A stretch of 64,000 nucleotides of DNA, from positions 41,940,458 through 42,004,457 of the forward strand of contig NC_088300.1 of NCBI RefSeq assembly GCF_032854445.1, given 5' to 3'. A program made the translations under genes and the position numbers. The DNA is from Liolophura sinensis (lineage: Eukaryota; Mollusca; Polyplacophora; Chitonida; Chitonidae). Shown piece by piece: positions 11,963 to 21,619 of this stretch. Numbering within the stretch: the first letter of the stretch is position 1; each line of letters starts with the position of its first letter. Below the pieces are notes generated by a model. The model worked only from the letters and a program-made list of their open reading frames with translations, did no database searches and was not told the DNA's origin.

Positions 11963-14900
11963 GTAAGAGACGATGTTCTGTATAAGGTAGGGAATATCTC
12001 ATGAGAGAAACCGAACAACCCTCAGGGGCACTAGTTCGTATTAAGATATGTATGGCCGAAATCCTAGAATCGACTTTAAAACTTTATAATCATGTACTGC
12101 TTAACACTCATAGTTGTACGGGGTGATACCTTGGCTTCATTATTATTTTTATAATTTTTTATAATTATGGTTGTTTTATGTCCCGAGGGGGTCCATACCC
12201 TTTGTCAGATTCTGATCATTTTCGTTCATAGCATCCAACACTTAATGCAAAAAGGAATTTGTGGAATCGTCTCAAAGTGTTGGAAAAAAACTAAAATAAA
12301 TTAGTAGGTGAAATATGGTGAAATATTTTAAATGCTAAGGAATCTGACTATTAGGTAAGATTTAAGTTATCTTACCCTGCCTGTCACAATCGATGATATC
12401 ACAGACATCTAATTATACTGACTGTACATATACAGCGTGTTCATCTACTGATTGTACAAGTGCCTTGTCTCCACATCATCACCGAGTTACAATTTCTTTA
12501 AAGATATGGTATTGGAATTAAAGTGTACTCTGTTTGAAAAACACTATAAAATAACGTAGCTTATTCCATCAAATATATGTATGAATATGAAGCCCGATTT
12601 AGTCTTTATTTTATCTTTTGTTCAATAACTAGTTCTATACATAGCTATGTAAATAACATATAAATATCATTAATGTTACCACTTTTAATTTACACAAATG
12701 ACTCTTTCAACAGATTTTCAAATGGTATAACTTTACGATAAGATATGTAAACGTGTGACTGTGTAAAACAGGTACAGCGTCTGTCTCCCTGACTAGGACA
12801 GCTTTTGTATCTACTAGATAAAGGTAAACGTCTCAATAGTTACGTCCCTTTGTACCAGGATGAGAACATTTTACTGAAAATACAATGAAGTCGTCACCAA
12901 AAAGTCAGGGAATGATCCACGCTGAAATTCCTGTCGTAAATCACATACCGGAATGTCTTCTTAATCCACTCATTTTCATCTACTTATGTACTACCGGACT
13001 GGTCTTGCAGTGTAATGTTTTCGAAGTTGAATTATTCTGGTTCAGAACATACATTTGCTCCCAAGTAGTGACTTGCAGAGATAATGCTTTATCTTTTGAA
13101 AAACGGATTTTTAAGGTGCCGTTGTTCTTTATATATCTTTTTATTTATATGATTGGAGTTTGGCGCTATATTAAGGATATTGCAGCTATATGTCAACGGC
13201 TTTTAGGCGTTAGGGAGGAAATAGGAGTGCCCGGAGCAATCAATCAGCTTCCGATAACCATTCCACCAGCGACGCACAGGGAATTCTTCTATTGTTAGAA
13301 GGAAAGTGGTCTCCGGTTAAATTTATATAAATTAATGTAAACACACAAAAAAGACATCCTACCAAGACATTTTGGTCCCAGACTGGGATTGAAGCAACAC
13401 CTCAAGTATCAACTCAGCCAATACCCGTCCTCCATGTAAACTGTATGTAACCCTGTTCTGTAAGTCGTCTCATTCTTACAGGATGGATCGGTGCCTTAAC
13501 ATTCGGTCTGAACAGGGCTTTTTGTTGGTTGGTTATGGAACTGCAGACGATGGTCTCCCCTTTTCTACTGTTTCTAAGTGGAATATTAATGTGCACCTTA
13601 AGCCTCCTTCTGACCTCAATGACGGAGCGGTTAGCCTGGCTATTCCTGTTTTACTGTGTCATCTATGGATTCGGCTCCAGCCTCGTTATGAACACTCCGT
13701 ACTCTCTGATTGAGGAAGTCTTTCCGATAACCCACAAACATCACGTGACTGCAACCAGTATCATGAATGTTGGGGCTCCGCTAGGTAAATATAAAACTCA
13801 GTCGGTATTCCAATGAGTTTGAACCGGACCTTATACAAAAATATATACAGTGCTAAGCGAAGTGAATGATAGAAATTATAACATTTTTTTCTATTTTTGG
13901 AAATATTGAAAGCGGTAAGATTTGAATGTGTATATTCTCCAAATCATTTTTTTTTACATTTATATATAATGACTAAATAATAAAGATTGAATGATCACTT
14001 ATTCATTCTTTGGGTGTAGATACAGTTTCCTGTACATATATGTATATATACAAACGGTTACCTGTTGCCTTGACCAATAACCCCTGATTGATATTGTTCC
14101 ACCCTGTAGGTATGTTGCTGGTCAATCCTCTAGTGGCCTACCTGGATAATATAGAGGGCCACACCTGGAGAGATACCATACGCATCTTCTCATTGGTTGT
14201 TCTCATTACGGGTTTTGTTTGTTCTCTGCCAATGACACGACGGGGACTGACTATTTTCGGTACTAGCGTGAATCCGAAGGAGGGTTATGAGGATCTGGAT
14301 AAACAGTGTAGTGACGTGACGGGAGAGGATCAATCCGACATCCAGGGGGATGAAAAACCCAAGATCAGGAGAAAAGAGCCACCGGCAAGACAAAACTCAC
14401 TTGTCCTACTCTTTGAAAACCAGACCGCGGGGATTTTACTGGGCTGGACGTCCGGCATGTTCCTGTTGTCCGTGGCTATCTTCATACCCAAAGTGCATTT
14501 TGTAAGTGAACGTTCTTCATGTTGTGAAACCTGTTCATCGTAACAGATATTTACCTACCAATTGTCAGTAATGGTCATCCCAGGTCATTAATTGTAACAG
14601 TATTTTTCAAAACCAAGTTCAACACAATCCACAAAAATAAGAAAGTTCGGGCGGAGTGGAAGAAGAATTCTACAGCTTAACGTGCAAGGAATGTTATAGA
14701 CGCGGGAGCCTCCGTTGCCTCGGGGGTTAGCACTCCAGCGCGGCACAATGACCCAAGATCCTCTCACCAATGCAGTCGCTGTGAGTTCAAATCCAGTTCA
14801 TGCTGGCTTCTTCTCTGGCCGAACGTGGGAAGGTTTGCCAACAATCTTCGAATGGTCGTTGGTTTTCTCCACGCCCTGCTCGGTCCTCCCACCATAATAT

Positions 14901-17900
14901 TGGCCGTCGTCGTGAAAAGTGAAATATTCTTGAGTACGGTGTAAAACACCAAATAAATAAATAAATTATAGGCGAGTACATTTAATCAGCGTTTAATTCG
15001 TGCACCATAATAAGTTGTCAATCAAAAATATGTAACGTAACTGCCTTGTGACTGCAAGTGTTTATGCGTCGAATGTGGATAATGTATATAGCCCCTAGCC
15101 CAGGGTTAAGATAGAATTATGAAACCGTGCACCTGACATTCTGGACACTTCTGGGTAACAAGATAATTATAGTAATTTTAAAACTTAAGAAACCTGAAGT
15201 GAGTTGTTTGATAGAATGTCCTTGATACAGTAGCTTTGGTTGCAGTAACGTGGTAAATTAAAATCACCATACAACATACAGAATGTAACAAATGCTACAG
15301 GGAGAGATATTCAAGACACTTCGCCATACTGATATCCAACAAAAGGAAATTGAAACTCTCACTTGTTACAAAAGAGCCATGACAAGAAACCGTTGTATAT
15401 ATGACCTGTCTTATAGCTACAGGTAACATCTGCACACTGTGCAATTTCTTTTTAATCCAACGAAAGTAGATATATTCCTTTCAAAGGGGTGATTTGCAAT
15501 AAGGATTTCGTGTAAATTGTGTGCTAGAACCATGTTGAAATTGCGCTATTTCGTGGGAAACAACACGATTGAACTATGTAAATAACAGTACATAACCGGA
15601 GCCTCTCACCAAATTTCATGTCCAGCTCAGTCTGGCTTCCTCTCCGGCCGAACGTGGGAAGCTCTGGTAGCAACCTGCGGATGGTCACGGATCGTCACAA
15701 TATGATGTGATGAGTGGCATCCTGATGTGATGATCATTCAGTTATGTTATGTGTGACATCATCATGTCATATGTGACATCACGCTGTTATATGTGGTATA
15801 TTGTATAGTGATGTGATATGGTTTGTGGCAATGGGATCTTGGTGTTATGCGCTGGACCATGATGGGAAGTGCGGCATCGTGATGTCGTGTGTGAAATCAT
15901 GATGTTATGTGTTTGCATCCGGCTGTTTATAACAGATTTAATGTATCACCATTTGGTGAAAATTCTAGGGTTCTGATTTGTCAATCTGCCTTGGACACGC
16001 TAACGCATTCGCCGAACAGGCGAGGAATACAACCTCACACATTGGATATTATTTGTGTGTGAACGACGGACTTACCCACCAACCGATATCAATGCTCGTT
16101 GACAATGTACTAGTCCTTAATTTTTCTTGCCTTCATTTTCAGAAGAGTTCTAATGATTCTGCAGCTAACAACCACAGCATCTGGAAAAAACTTCTCGTAG
16201 AATCTTTTGGAGACAATTAAATGCAAATCCTTGCAAAATGAATAGAAAATGACTAACTAGTAGTTCACCCAAGACAAATATTTTTTCTCATCTCTCAGGT
16301 CAGGCCTCGGGTACTTCTTTTCGTCGTGACCACGTGGTCTGTCTAGCCGAGAATAGCCAATAGTGCACCTAAGAAAATATTGATCTTTTCATCGAAATAT
16401 CAGGCTGAATGTGTACGATGTGATATGATGTATGTCTGTCATCGTGACATCATATCTGACTTCGTAATGTGATATGATGTGTGCCATTGTGATGTGATCG
16501 GACGGAATGGTGTGTGCATGTAGCGTCGTGATGTTATTTGATGTGTGACATGGTAATGTGATGTGATGTGTGCCATCTTGTTGTGATCGGACAGAACGAT
16601 ATGTGCATGTAGCGTCGTGATGTTATTTGATGTGTGACATGGTAATGTGATGTGATGTGTGCCATCTTGTTGTGATTGGACAGAACGATATGTGCATGTA
16701 GCGTCGTGATGTTATTTGATGTGTGACATGGTAATGTGATGTGATGTGTGCCATCTTGTTGTGATCGGACAGAACGATATGTGCATGTAGCGTCGTGATG
16801 TTATTTGATGTGTGACATGGTAATGTGATGTGATGTGTGCCATCTTGTTGTGATTGGACAGAACGATATGTGCATGTAGCGTCGTGATGTTATTTTGATG
16901 TGTGACATGGTAATGTGATGTGATGTATGTCATCTTGTTGTGATCGGACAGAACGATATGTGCATGTAGCGTCGTGATGTTATTTGATGTGTGACATGGT
17001 AATGTGATGTGATGTGTGCCATCTTGTTGTGATTGGACAGAAAGAAATGTGCACGTAGCGTCGTGATGTTATTTGATGTGTGACATGGTAATGTGATGTG
17101 ATGTATTCCATCTTGTTGTGATTGGACAGAAAGATATGTGCACGTAGCGTCGTGATGTTATTTGATGTGTGACATGGTAATGTGATGTGATGTGTGACAT
17201 CCTTGTTGTGATCGGACAGAACGATATGTGCATGTAGCGTCGTGATGTTATTTGATGTGTGACATGGTAATGTGATGTGATGTGTGCCATCTTGTTGTGA
17301 TCGGACAGAACGATATGTGCATGTAGCGTCGTGATGTTATTTGATGTGTGACATGGTAATGTGATGTGATGTGTGCCATCTTGTTGTGATTGGACATAAC
17401 GATATGTGCACGTAGCGTCGTGATGTTATTTGATGTGTGACACGGTAATTTGTGGCATCATGGTGTGATCTGAAGATTGTCCTCTCCTCTTGTCACAGCT
17501 CAGTTTATGTTCTTGGGTGGATATTCACTAATTCATAATATTTTGACAATTTGAACAGATCCAGTACATGCATGACCTGAGTATAGAACCAGAAGTGAGC
17601 TGCGGCTTGCATGTCATACGAGGGTCTAGCGGGAGGCAACACTTAGCCTCCTCATCTCCGTACTCGGTAACAGTCCTTTTCAATCCATCAGTTCACTGTT
17701 GATCAATTATTAGTGTTTGTTATTTTACTATGGTTGTTGATTTTTCGTAAGTTCTTGTGACATGAACTGTTCTTTTCACTTTCTGTTATTGAACATCGAA
17801 CTCGTAATGATTAAAAAACATCTTGTCCTATTTTATCCTTGTCTCATTCTCATAGCGAGTTAGAAGAAGGGTGGCTACTAACATTATATGACGTGTATAC

Positions 17901-20900
17901 TTACATGAAGGAGACCCTATTGCCCCGTATTTCATGTGGATGTACGCCCTGTGTAGCGCGCTACTAGCCGTGGGGTCTTCTATACTGGTCATGTCCACTC
18001 GGGTCATCCATATCGCCGTATACTGCACCAGTAAGTCTTACTGATTTTATTTATTGATTGGCTTATCTGTTTTACTGGTGTATTTAACATCGACTTCATG
18101 AATTTTTCATTCATATGACACCAACAAGGTTTATGAGTGGAGAAAACCACCGACCTCCATCGGGTACCTTGCAAACCTCCTGACTAAAGCCGCAGTCGAA
18201 AGAGCGAGAGCTGGATTCATACACGAATCTTGACTAATTTAGACAGTGAAGAAAAGAGAATTGTAGCAATGAACCTGTTCAAACCTTTCCTCAAGCATTT
18301 TTTGTGAGAAGTGTAAAAAGACAAAACAAGACAAAAAGTCAGTTTGCGATAAATGTGTTATTGTGTTAGCTTTTTTTCCCCCATTGACGCTAAAGTCATT
18401 TCTTGTATTCTTGATTTAAGGAAAAGTCTAAACTCCAGTGCATGAAAATCTCAAAATACCTCTAAAATTTGACTTTGTGACATCATTTGACCAAGTGTTT
18501 TACCCGCTCTTTTCCATAGTTCATGGCGCAGTGGACGGCCTCCTGATGACCACAATATACCCGACACTCCAATTACTGACCACAAATGTCAAGGCTAAAC
18601 AGTTACTCTGGTCGCTGACCCTGTTCGTCATTGGGGTGGGACAAGTAGTCGGTCTGCCGATGGCTGGTAAGTATATATAGACAGTTACACTGTTCGCCAT
18701 TAGGGTGGGACAGGTGGTCGGTCTGCCAATCGCCGGTGAGTATATATAGTCAGTTACACTCTTCGTCATTGGGATGGGACAGGTAGCCGGTCTGCCTATG
18801 GCTGGTAAGTATATATAGTCAGTTACACTGCTCGTCATTGGGGTGGGACAGGTGGTCGGTCTGCTAATTGGGTGGTGAGTTTATAGAGTCAGTAACACCG
18901 TTCGTCATTAGGGCGGGACAGGTAGCCGATGTGTCAGTGGCCGGTCCGTATAAATATAGTCAGCTACATTGTTTTGCATTAGGATGGAACAGGTGGTCGG
19001 TCTGTCAATGGCTGGTGAGTATATATAGTCAGTTACACTGTTCGTCATTGCAATTGGACAGGTGGTCGGTCTGCCAATAACTGGTGAGTCAGTTTCACTG
19101 TTTCTCATTTGGGTGGGACAGAAGGTCGGTCTGTCAATCGCTGGTGAGTATGTATAGTCAGTTACACTGTTCGTCATTGGGTTCGGTCAGATGGTCGGTC
19201 TGCCATTGACTGGTGAGTGTATGTATTATGTTCGTCATTGCGGTGGGATAAGTGGTTGGTCTGCCAATCACTGATGAGTATATATAGTCAGTCACACGGT
19301 TCATCACTGTGATGCGACAGGTGGTCGGTCTGTCAATGACTGGTGAATATATATAGTTGCAATGTTCATCATTAGGGAGGGACAGATGGTCGGTGTGCCA
19401 ATCGCTGGTGAGCATATATAGTCACTTACACTGTTCGTCATTGGGTTGGGACAGATGGTCGGTCTGTCAATGACTGGTGAATATATATAGTTAGTTACGC
19501 TGTTCGTCATTGTGAAGCAAGAGAACAAAACTGTTAACCGATAAATAAAAGCTCTACTGTTGTTTTCTCTCTGTGTAAATTTCTGTACAGGCAACTCAAT
19601 GTAATTCTGTAATGTAGATCTATATATTTCTAATGTAAAGATAACGTAGATATCTGTAAATAGCTTACTATTTATCCCCTTTCTCTTAAATAACCATGGC
19701 AGCATTTGAACCTATACAATAAGCTATACATATGCTACCACAAAAAGGATTAATTCCAGTAACTGACTCATGTACATATGTAAATAGTATACCAACGCAC
19801 CTCCATTATCTATCCAAAATATGTGTTAAAAAACAATAAAACAATGATTTGATGGGCCACGATATCCGCCAGGAAAGTGACCCCTAAAACCAGTATTTAA
19901 ACCAAAACGCCATTGTGATGAGACAGATGGTCGGTCTGCCAATGAATGGTGAGGGATATATATTCAGTTACACTTTTCCTCATTGTGATGGGTCAGGTAG
20001 TTGATCTGCCAGTGATCGGTGAGTATATATAGTCAGTTATTGGGGTGGGTCAGGTGGTCGGTCTGCTAATTGGGTGGTGAGTTTATAGAGTCAGTAACAC
20101 CGTTCGTCATTAGGGCGGGACAGGTAGCCGATGTGTCAGTGGCCGGTCCGTATAAATATAGTCAGCTACACTGTTTTGCATTAGGATGGAACAGGTGGTC
20201 GGTCTGTCAATGGCCGGTGAGTATATATAGTCAGTTACACTGTTCGTCATTGCAATTGGACAGGTGGTCGGTCTGCCAATGGCTGGTAAGTATATAAAGT
20301 TAGTTACACTGTTCGTCATTGGGGCGGGACAGGTGTTCGGTCTGCCAATGGTGGGTAAGTATGTATAGTCAGTTACACCGTTCGTCATTGGGGTGGGACA
20401 CATGGTCTGTCTGCCAGTGACTGATGAGTATATATAGTCACACTGTTCGCCATTGGGTTGGGACAGATGGTCGGTCTGCCAATGAATGGTGAGTATATAT
20501 AGTCAGTCACACTTTTCGTCATTGTGATGGAACAGACGATCGGTCTGTCAATGGCCGGTCCGTTTGTATAGTCATTTACACTGTTCGTCATTAGGACGGG
20601 ACGGTCAACTGATCTGTCAATGGCCGGTCCGTATGTATAGTAAGTTAGGTAATATTTTCTTTCAAAAAATTGGACTGGTTCGTAAATCAGTTAACGGGCA
20701 AAATGACATCTGCGGAAGTCATGCGCAACTCTGAAACTCAGTTCCAAGACGTCTGCTAGCGAAACAGTTTTGTGTACGGCGTAAAACACCAATCGAATAA
20801 ATAAACCCAAGAAGTCGATATACTCCATGGTTACATGAATAATACGTGAATGGTATCTTACAGTTCTCTTTCCTTGTCCTTAGGGATTGTGTATGAGTAG

Positions 20901-21411
20901 ACACGCTCACAGAACCTTGTCTTTTACGTCTCTTTCGAAAGGTCCCTTACTATGGTATTCTATTTCCTTGTCTCCAGGTCTTATCTATGACGAGACACGG
21001 TCATATAGTCTTGTGTTTTACATCGCCTCTGGAGTTTTCGGAACAGCTGCTTTCGCCTTTCTGGTAATCTGTATCAAAAACGCCAGCCGAGATGTGGAAT
21101 CACAGGAAGTGACATCAAGAAAAGCGGGAATCATGGGAGATGTGCAAAAACAGGGCACCGGATATAAGTCATTGGGAGACACTCGAGAGTTGTCTAAGGA
21201 CGGATCTGATTCACGCGAGTCCGGATCGGCTGAAACGCAGGACGGCAAATCTGGAGCAGGAATAACTCGTCGATTCAGAGAAGGTTCTGGTGATTCTGGA
21301 GACTACGTGTCAGCTGATTTGGACCCGCTGGACGCTAAATCTGTAGCGGTGTCAACCACCAGGGGAACAGCCAGCGACATCCATCAAACAACTTTAAAAG
21401 AAGACAAATAA
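11799..21411 (+). CDS. SLC16 / monocarboxylate-transporter-like MFS protein, fragmented gene model
   Basis: Proton-linked carriers of this family (MFS, twelve membrane helices) move small organic acids across the plasma membrane. Exon pieces in order: 11799-11962, 13482-13784, 14110-14501, 17559-17594, 17630-17666, 17911-18030, 18520-18666 and 20978-21411. Exon 2 has the MCT-like helix 2-5 order beginning WIGALTFG; exon 3 gives helices 6-7 around a charged cytosolic loop; exon 6 gives helices 10-11; exon 7 gives helix 12 and a hydrophilic tail. Junction phases agree for exons 2-3, 3-4, 5-6 and 6-7. The exon 1-2 junction is off by one base, the 4a-4b 'intron' would be only 35 bp, and about 20 residues after helix 8 are unaccounted for. 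The N-terminal [D/E]G[G/S]W MCT signature is absent. Substrate cannot be inferred. It is either a divergent gene with small unseen exons or a decaying one. Confidence 0.7.
11963..13481 (+). other. Intron 1 of the MCT-like gene
   Basis: Starts GTAAGA and ends CTTACAG. No repeat was recognised inside. The 137-codon frame at 12885-13298 lies here and has no transporter similarity. A small missed exon here would be one way to repair the frame between exons 1 and 2. Confidence 0.5.
13482..13784 (+). CDS. MCT-like exon 2 (helices 2-5)
   Basis: Acceptor TTACAG precedes GA TGG ATC GGT. The translation starts WIGALTFGLNRAFCWLVMEL, then three hydrophobic helices, and ends MNVGAPLG at donor G|GTAAAT (phase 1). 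In MCTs the equivalent block runs from SWI..S through the helix 5 GSP/APVG motif, which matches here as GAPLG. The two bases before the first codon need a phase 1 donor upstream, but exon 1 supplies phase 2. Confidence 0.8.
14110..14501 (+). CDS. MCT-like exon 3 (helix 6, central loop, helix 7)
   Basis: Joins exon 2 in phase (G|GT). It encodes GMLLVNPLVAYLDNIEGHTW, a helix ending VCSLPMTRRG, then a hydrophilic loop of about 60 residues rich in D, E and K, the usual large cytosolic loop between helices 6 and 7, then helix 7 ending FIPKVHF at donor GTAAGT (phase 0). Confidence 0.85.
14703..14965 (+). mobile_element. SINE-A copy, full length, in intron 3
   Basis: tRNA head, box B region CTGTGAGTTCAAATCC, body and AAATAAATAAAT tail are all present. 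It is flanked by TTATAGACG at 14694-14702 and TTATAGGCG at 14966-14974, a 9-bp target-site duplication with one mismatch. Confidence 0.85.
15600..15700 (+). mobile_element. SINE-A fragment in intron 3
   Basis: Carries CTGGCTTCCTCTCCGGCCGA and GCAACCTGCGGATGGTCACG but neither a full head nor the tail. Confidence 0.7.
15690..15930. repeat. Degenerate TGTGACATCATGATG repeats
   Basis: Imperfect repeats of GTGACATCATGATGT and GTGATGTGATATG spaced about 27-30 bp. They share vocabulary with the 89-bp satellite downstream and may be older relatives of it. Confidence 0.5.
16480..17460. repeat. 89-bp satellite array, about 11 units, in intron 3
   Basis: The marker GTGACATGGTAATGTG starts at 16545, 16634, 16723, 16812, 16902, 16991, 17080, 17169, 17259 and 17348, with a worn one at 17437: steps of 89 bp, twice 90. 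Units differ at only a few positions (for example TCGGACAG versus TTGGACAG), so the array is young or homogenised. Minus-strand open frames of 73 codons here are a by-product. Confidence 0.95.
17559..17594 (+). CDS. MCT-like exon 4a (12 codons)
   Basis: The acceptor GAACAG precedes an in-phase IQYMHDLSIEPE that continues helix 7 from exon 3 (phase 0). It ends at GTGAGC. The reading matches the MCT segment after helix 7 (Y..D.GI pattern). It is too short to be found as an open frame by itself. Confidence 0.55.
17630..17666 (+). CDS. MCT-like exon 4b (helix 8 start)
   Basis: REATLSLLISVLG, ending G|GTAACA in phase 1, strongly resembles the start of MCT helix 8 (A.LL.S.LG). It sits 35 bp after exon 4a and in a different frame. 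Either the 35 bp is an exceptionally short GT-AG intron (GTGAGC to TCTAG) or a frameshifting change separates two halves of one exon. Confidence 0.5.
17911..18030 (+). CDS. MCT-like exon 5 (helix 9)
   Basis: DPIAPYFMWMYALCSALLAV and on to VIHIAVYCT, ending A|GTAAGT (phase 1). It joins exon 6 cleanly as isoleucine. The left edge is weak: the acceptor at 17909-17910 lacks a pyrimidine tract, whereas a strong acceptor (TCATTCTCATAG) lies at 17855 but leads into a TGA at 17889 in this frame. Confidence 0.65.
18055..18245 (-). mobile_element. SINE-D fragment in intron 5
   Basis: The block GTGGAGAAAACCACCGACCT with ACCTTGCAAACCTCCTGAC matches the SINE-D core seen at 2310-2625. Ends are not defined. 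Confidence 0.5.
18520..18666 (+). CDS. MCT-like exon 6 (helices 10-11)
   Basis: Acceptor TTTTCCATAG, then VHGAVDGLLMTTIYPTLQLL and LTLFVIGVGQVVGLPMAG at donor G|GTAAGT (phase 1). HGAVDG corresponds to the G..DG turn before helix 10 and GLPMAG to the GPP.AG turn before helix 12 in MCTs. The last 46 bp of this exon plus the donor seed the downstream minisatellite. Reading past the donor reaches TAG after four codons. Confidence 0.85.
18613..19530 (+). repeat. 69-bp exon-derived minisatellite, block 1
   Basis: The unit is the end of exon 6 (CTGTTCGTCATTGGGGTGGG ... CTGCCAATGGCTG) plus the donor and intron start (GTGAGTATATATAG). Donor positions are at 18667 (the real one), 18736, 18805, 18875, 18944, 19015, 19084, 19144, 19213, 19273, 19343, 19408 and 19477. 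Most steps are 69-70 bp; 60-bp steps have lost ATATATAG. Since 69 is 23 codons, minus-strand frames stay open. Confidence 0.95.
19531..19904. other. Unique sequence between minisatellite blocks
   Basis: About 370 bp of AT-rich intron sequence with no repeat units. Confidence 0.6.
19905..20645 (+). repeat. 69-bp exon-derived minisatellite, block 2
   Basis: Donor positions at 19949, 20019, 20077, 20146, 20217, 20286, 20355, 20423, 20489, 20558 and 20627. Units at 20146, 20558 and 20627 (as at 18944 in block 1) have GTCCGT instead of a donor. The segment 20039-20280 is nearly identical to 18838-19078 in block 1, showing a higher-order duplication of three to four units. Confidence 0.95.
20768..20803 (+). 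mobile_element. SINE-A 3' tail fragment
   Basis: GTGTACGGCGTAAAACACCA followed by ATCGAATAAATAAA is the family 3' end only. Confidence 0.7.
20884..20936 (+). pseudogene. Duplicate copy of the start of exon 7, with in-frame stop
   Basis: A strong acceptor (TTCCTTGTCCTTAG) precedes sequence aligning base for base with the start of exon 7. In the frame set by exon 6 it reads GIVYE-stop-TRSQNLVFYVSF against GLIYDETRSYSLVFYIAS of exon 7. The stop is TAG where exon 7 has GAG. It is either a dead exon copy or an alternative exon that truncates the protein before helix 12. Confidence 0.75.
20978..21411 (+). CDS. MCT-like exon 7 (helix 12 and C-terminal tail), last exon
   Basis: Acceptor TTGTCTCCAG, joined to exon 6 as glycine (G|GT). 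It gives GLIYDETRSYSLVFYIASGV, helix 12 ending FLVICIKN, then about 108 hydrophilic residues rich in S, D, G and K, typical of a cytosolic tail. TAA is at 21409. LIYDETRSY corresponds to the family's L.D.TG.Y segment. Confidence 0.85.
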
Positions 21412-21598
21412 TTGAATAGATAAATGTATTCCTGATATGTCTTCTCAAAACCGACAACTTTAATGACTGCAAAAGCCTAACAATACTTCTAAGCGATTTC
21501 GCAGTTTGTTAACAAACACTTATCTGATATAAAAATGGTTTATTATTCGTATACGTGTGGGTACTACGTTGTTTTTGCTGAAAACTTCTACTGAATGA

Positions 21599-21604
21599 AA
21601 TAAA
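21599..21604 (+). promoter_or_regulatory. Polyadenylation signal AATAAA
   Basis: The first AATAAA downstream of the exon 7 stop codon, about 190 bp beyond it. Confidence 0.6.
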
Positions 21605-21619
21605 GCGCTGTGATGTATA

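Larger units (their letters stand above)
14502..17558 (+). other. Intron 3 of the MCT-like gene
   Basis: Three kilobases from GTAAGT to TTGAACAG. It holds a SINE-A with target-site duplication, a second SINE-A fragment and two kinds of TGATGTGATG-rich repeat including an 89-bp satellite, each listed separately. Confidence 0.7.

Noticed and set aside
12885-13298. 137-codon frame in intron 1 of the transporter gene
   Set aside because: No MFS helices or similarity to neighbours, and no splice sites in register.
16712-17290. Minus-strand repeat protein (HITSHYHVTHQ)
   Set aside because: Produced by the 89-bp satellite; the unit is not a multiple of three and the frames break at unit borders.
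18521-20591. Minus-strand open frames encoding 23-residue repeats (MTNSVTDYIYSPAIGRPTTC type)
   Set aside because: They are the reverse complement of the 69-bp exon-derived minisatellite; 69 is a multiple of three, so frames stay open by chance. The coding sense is the plus strand.
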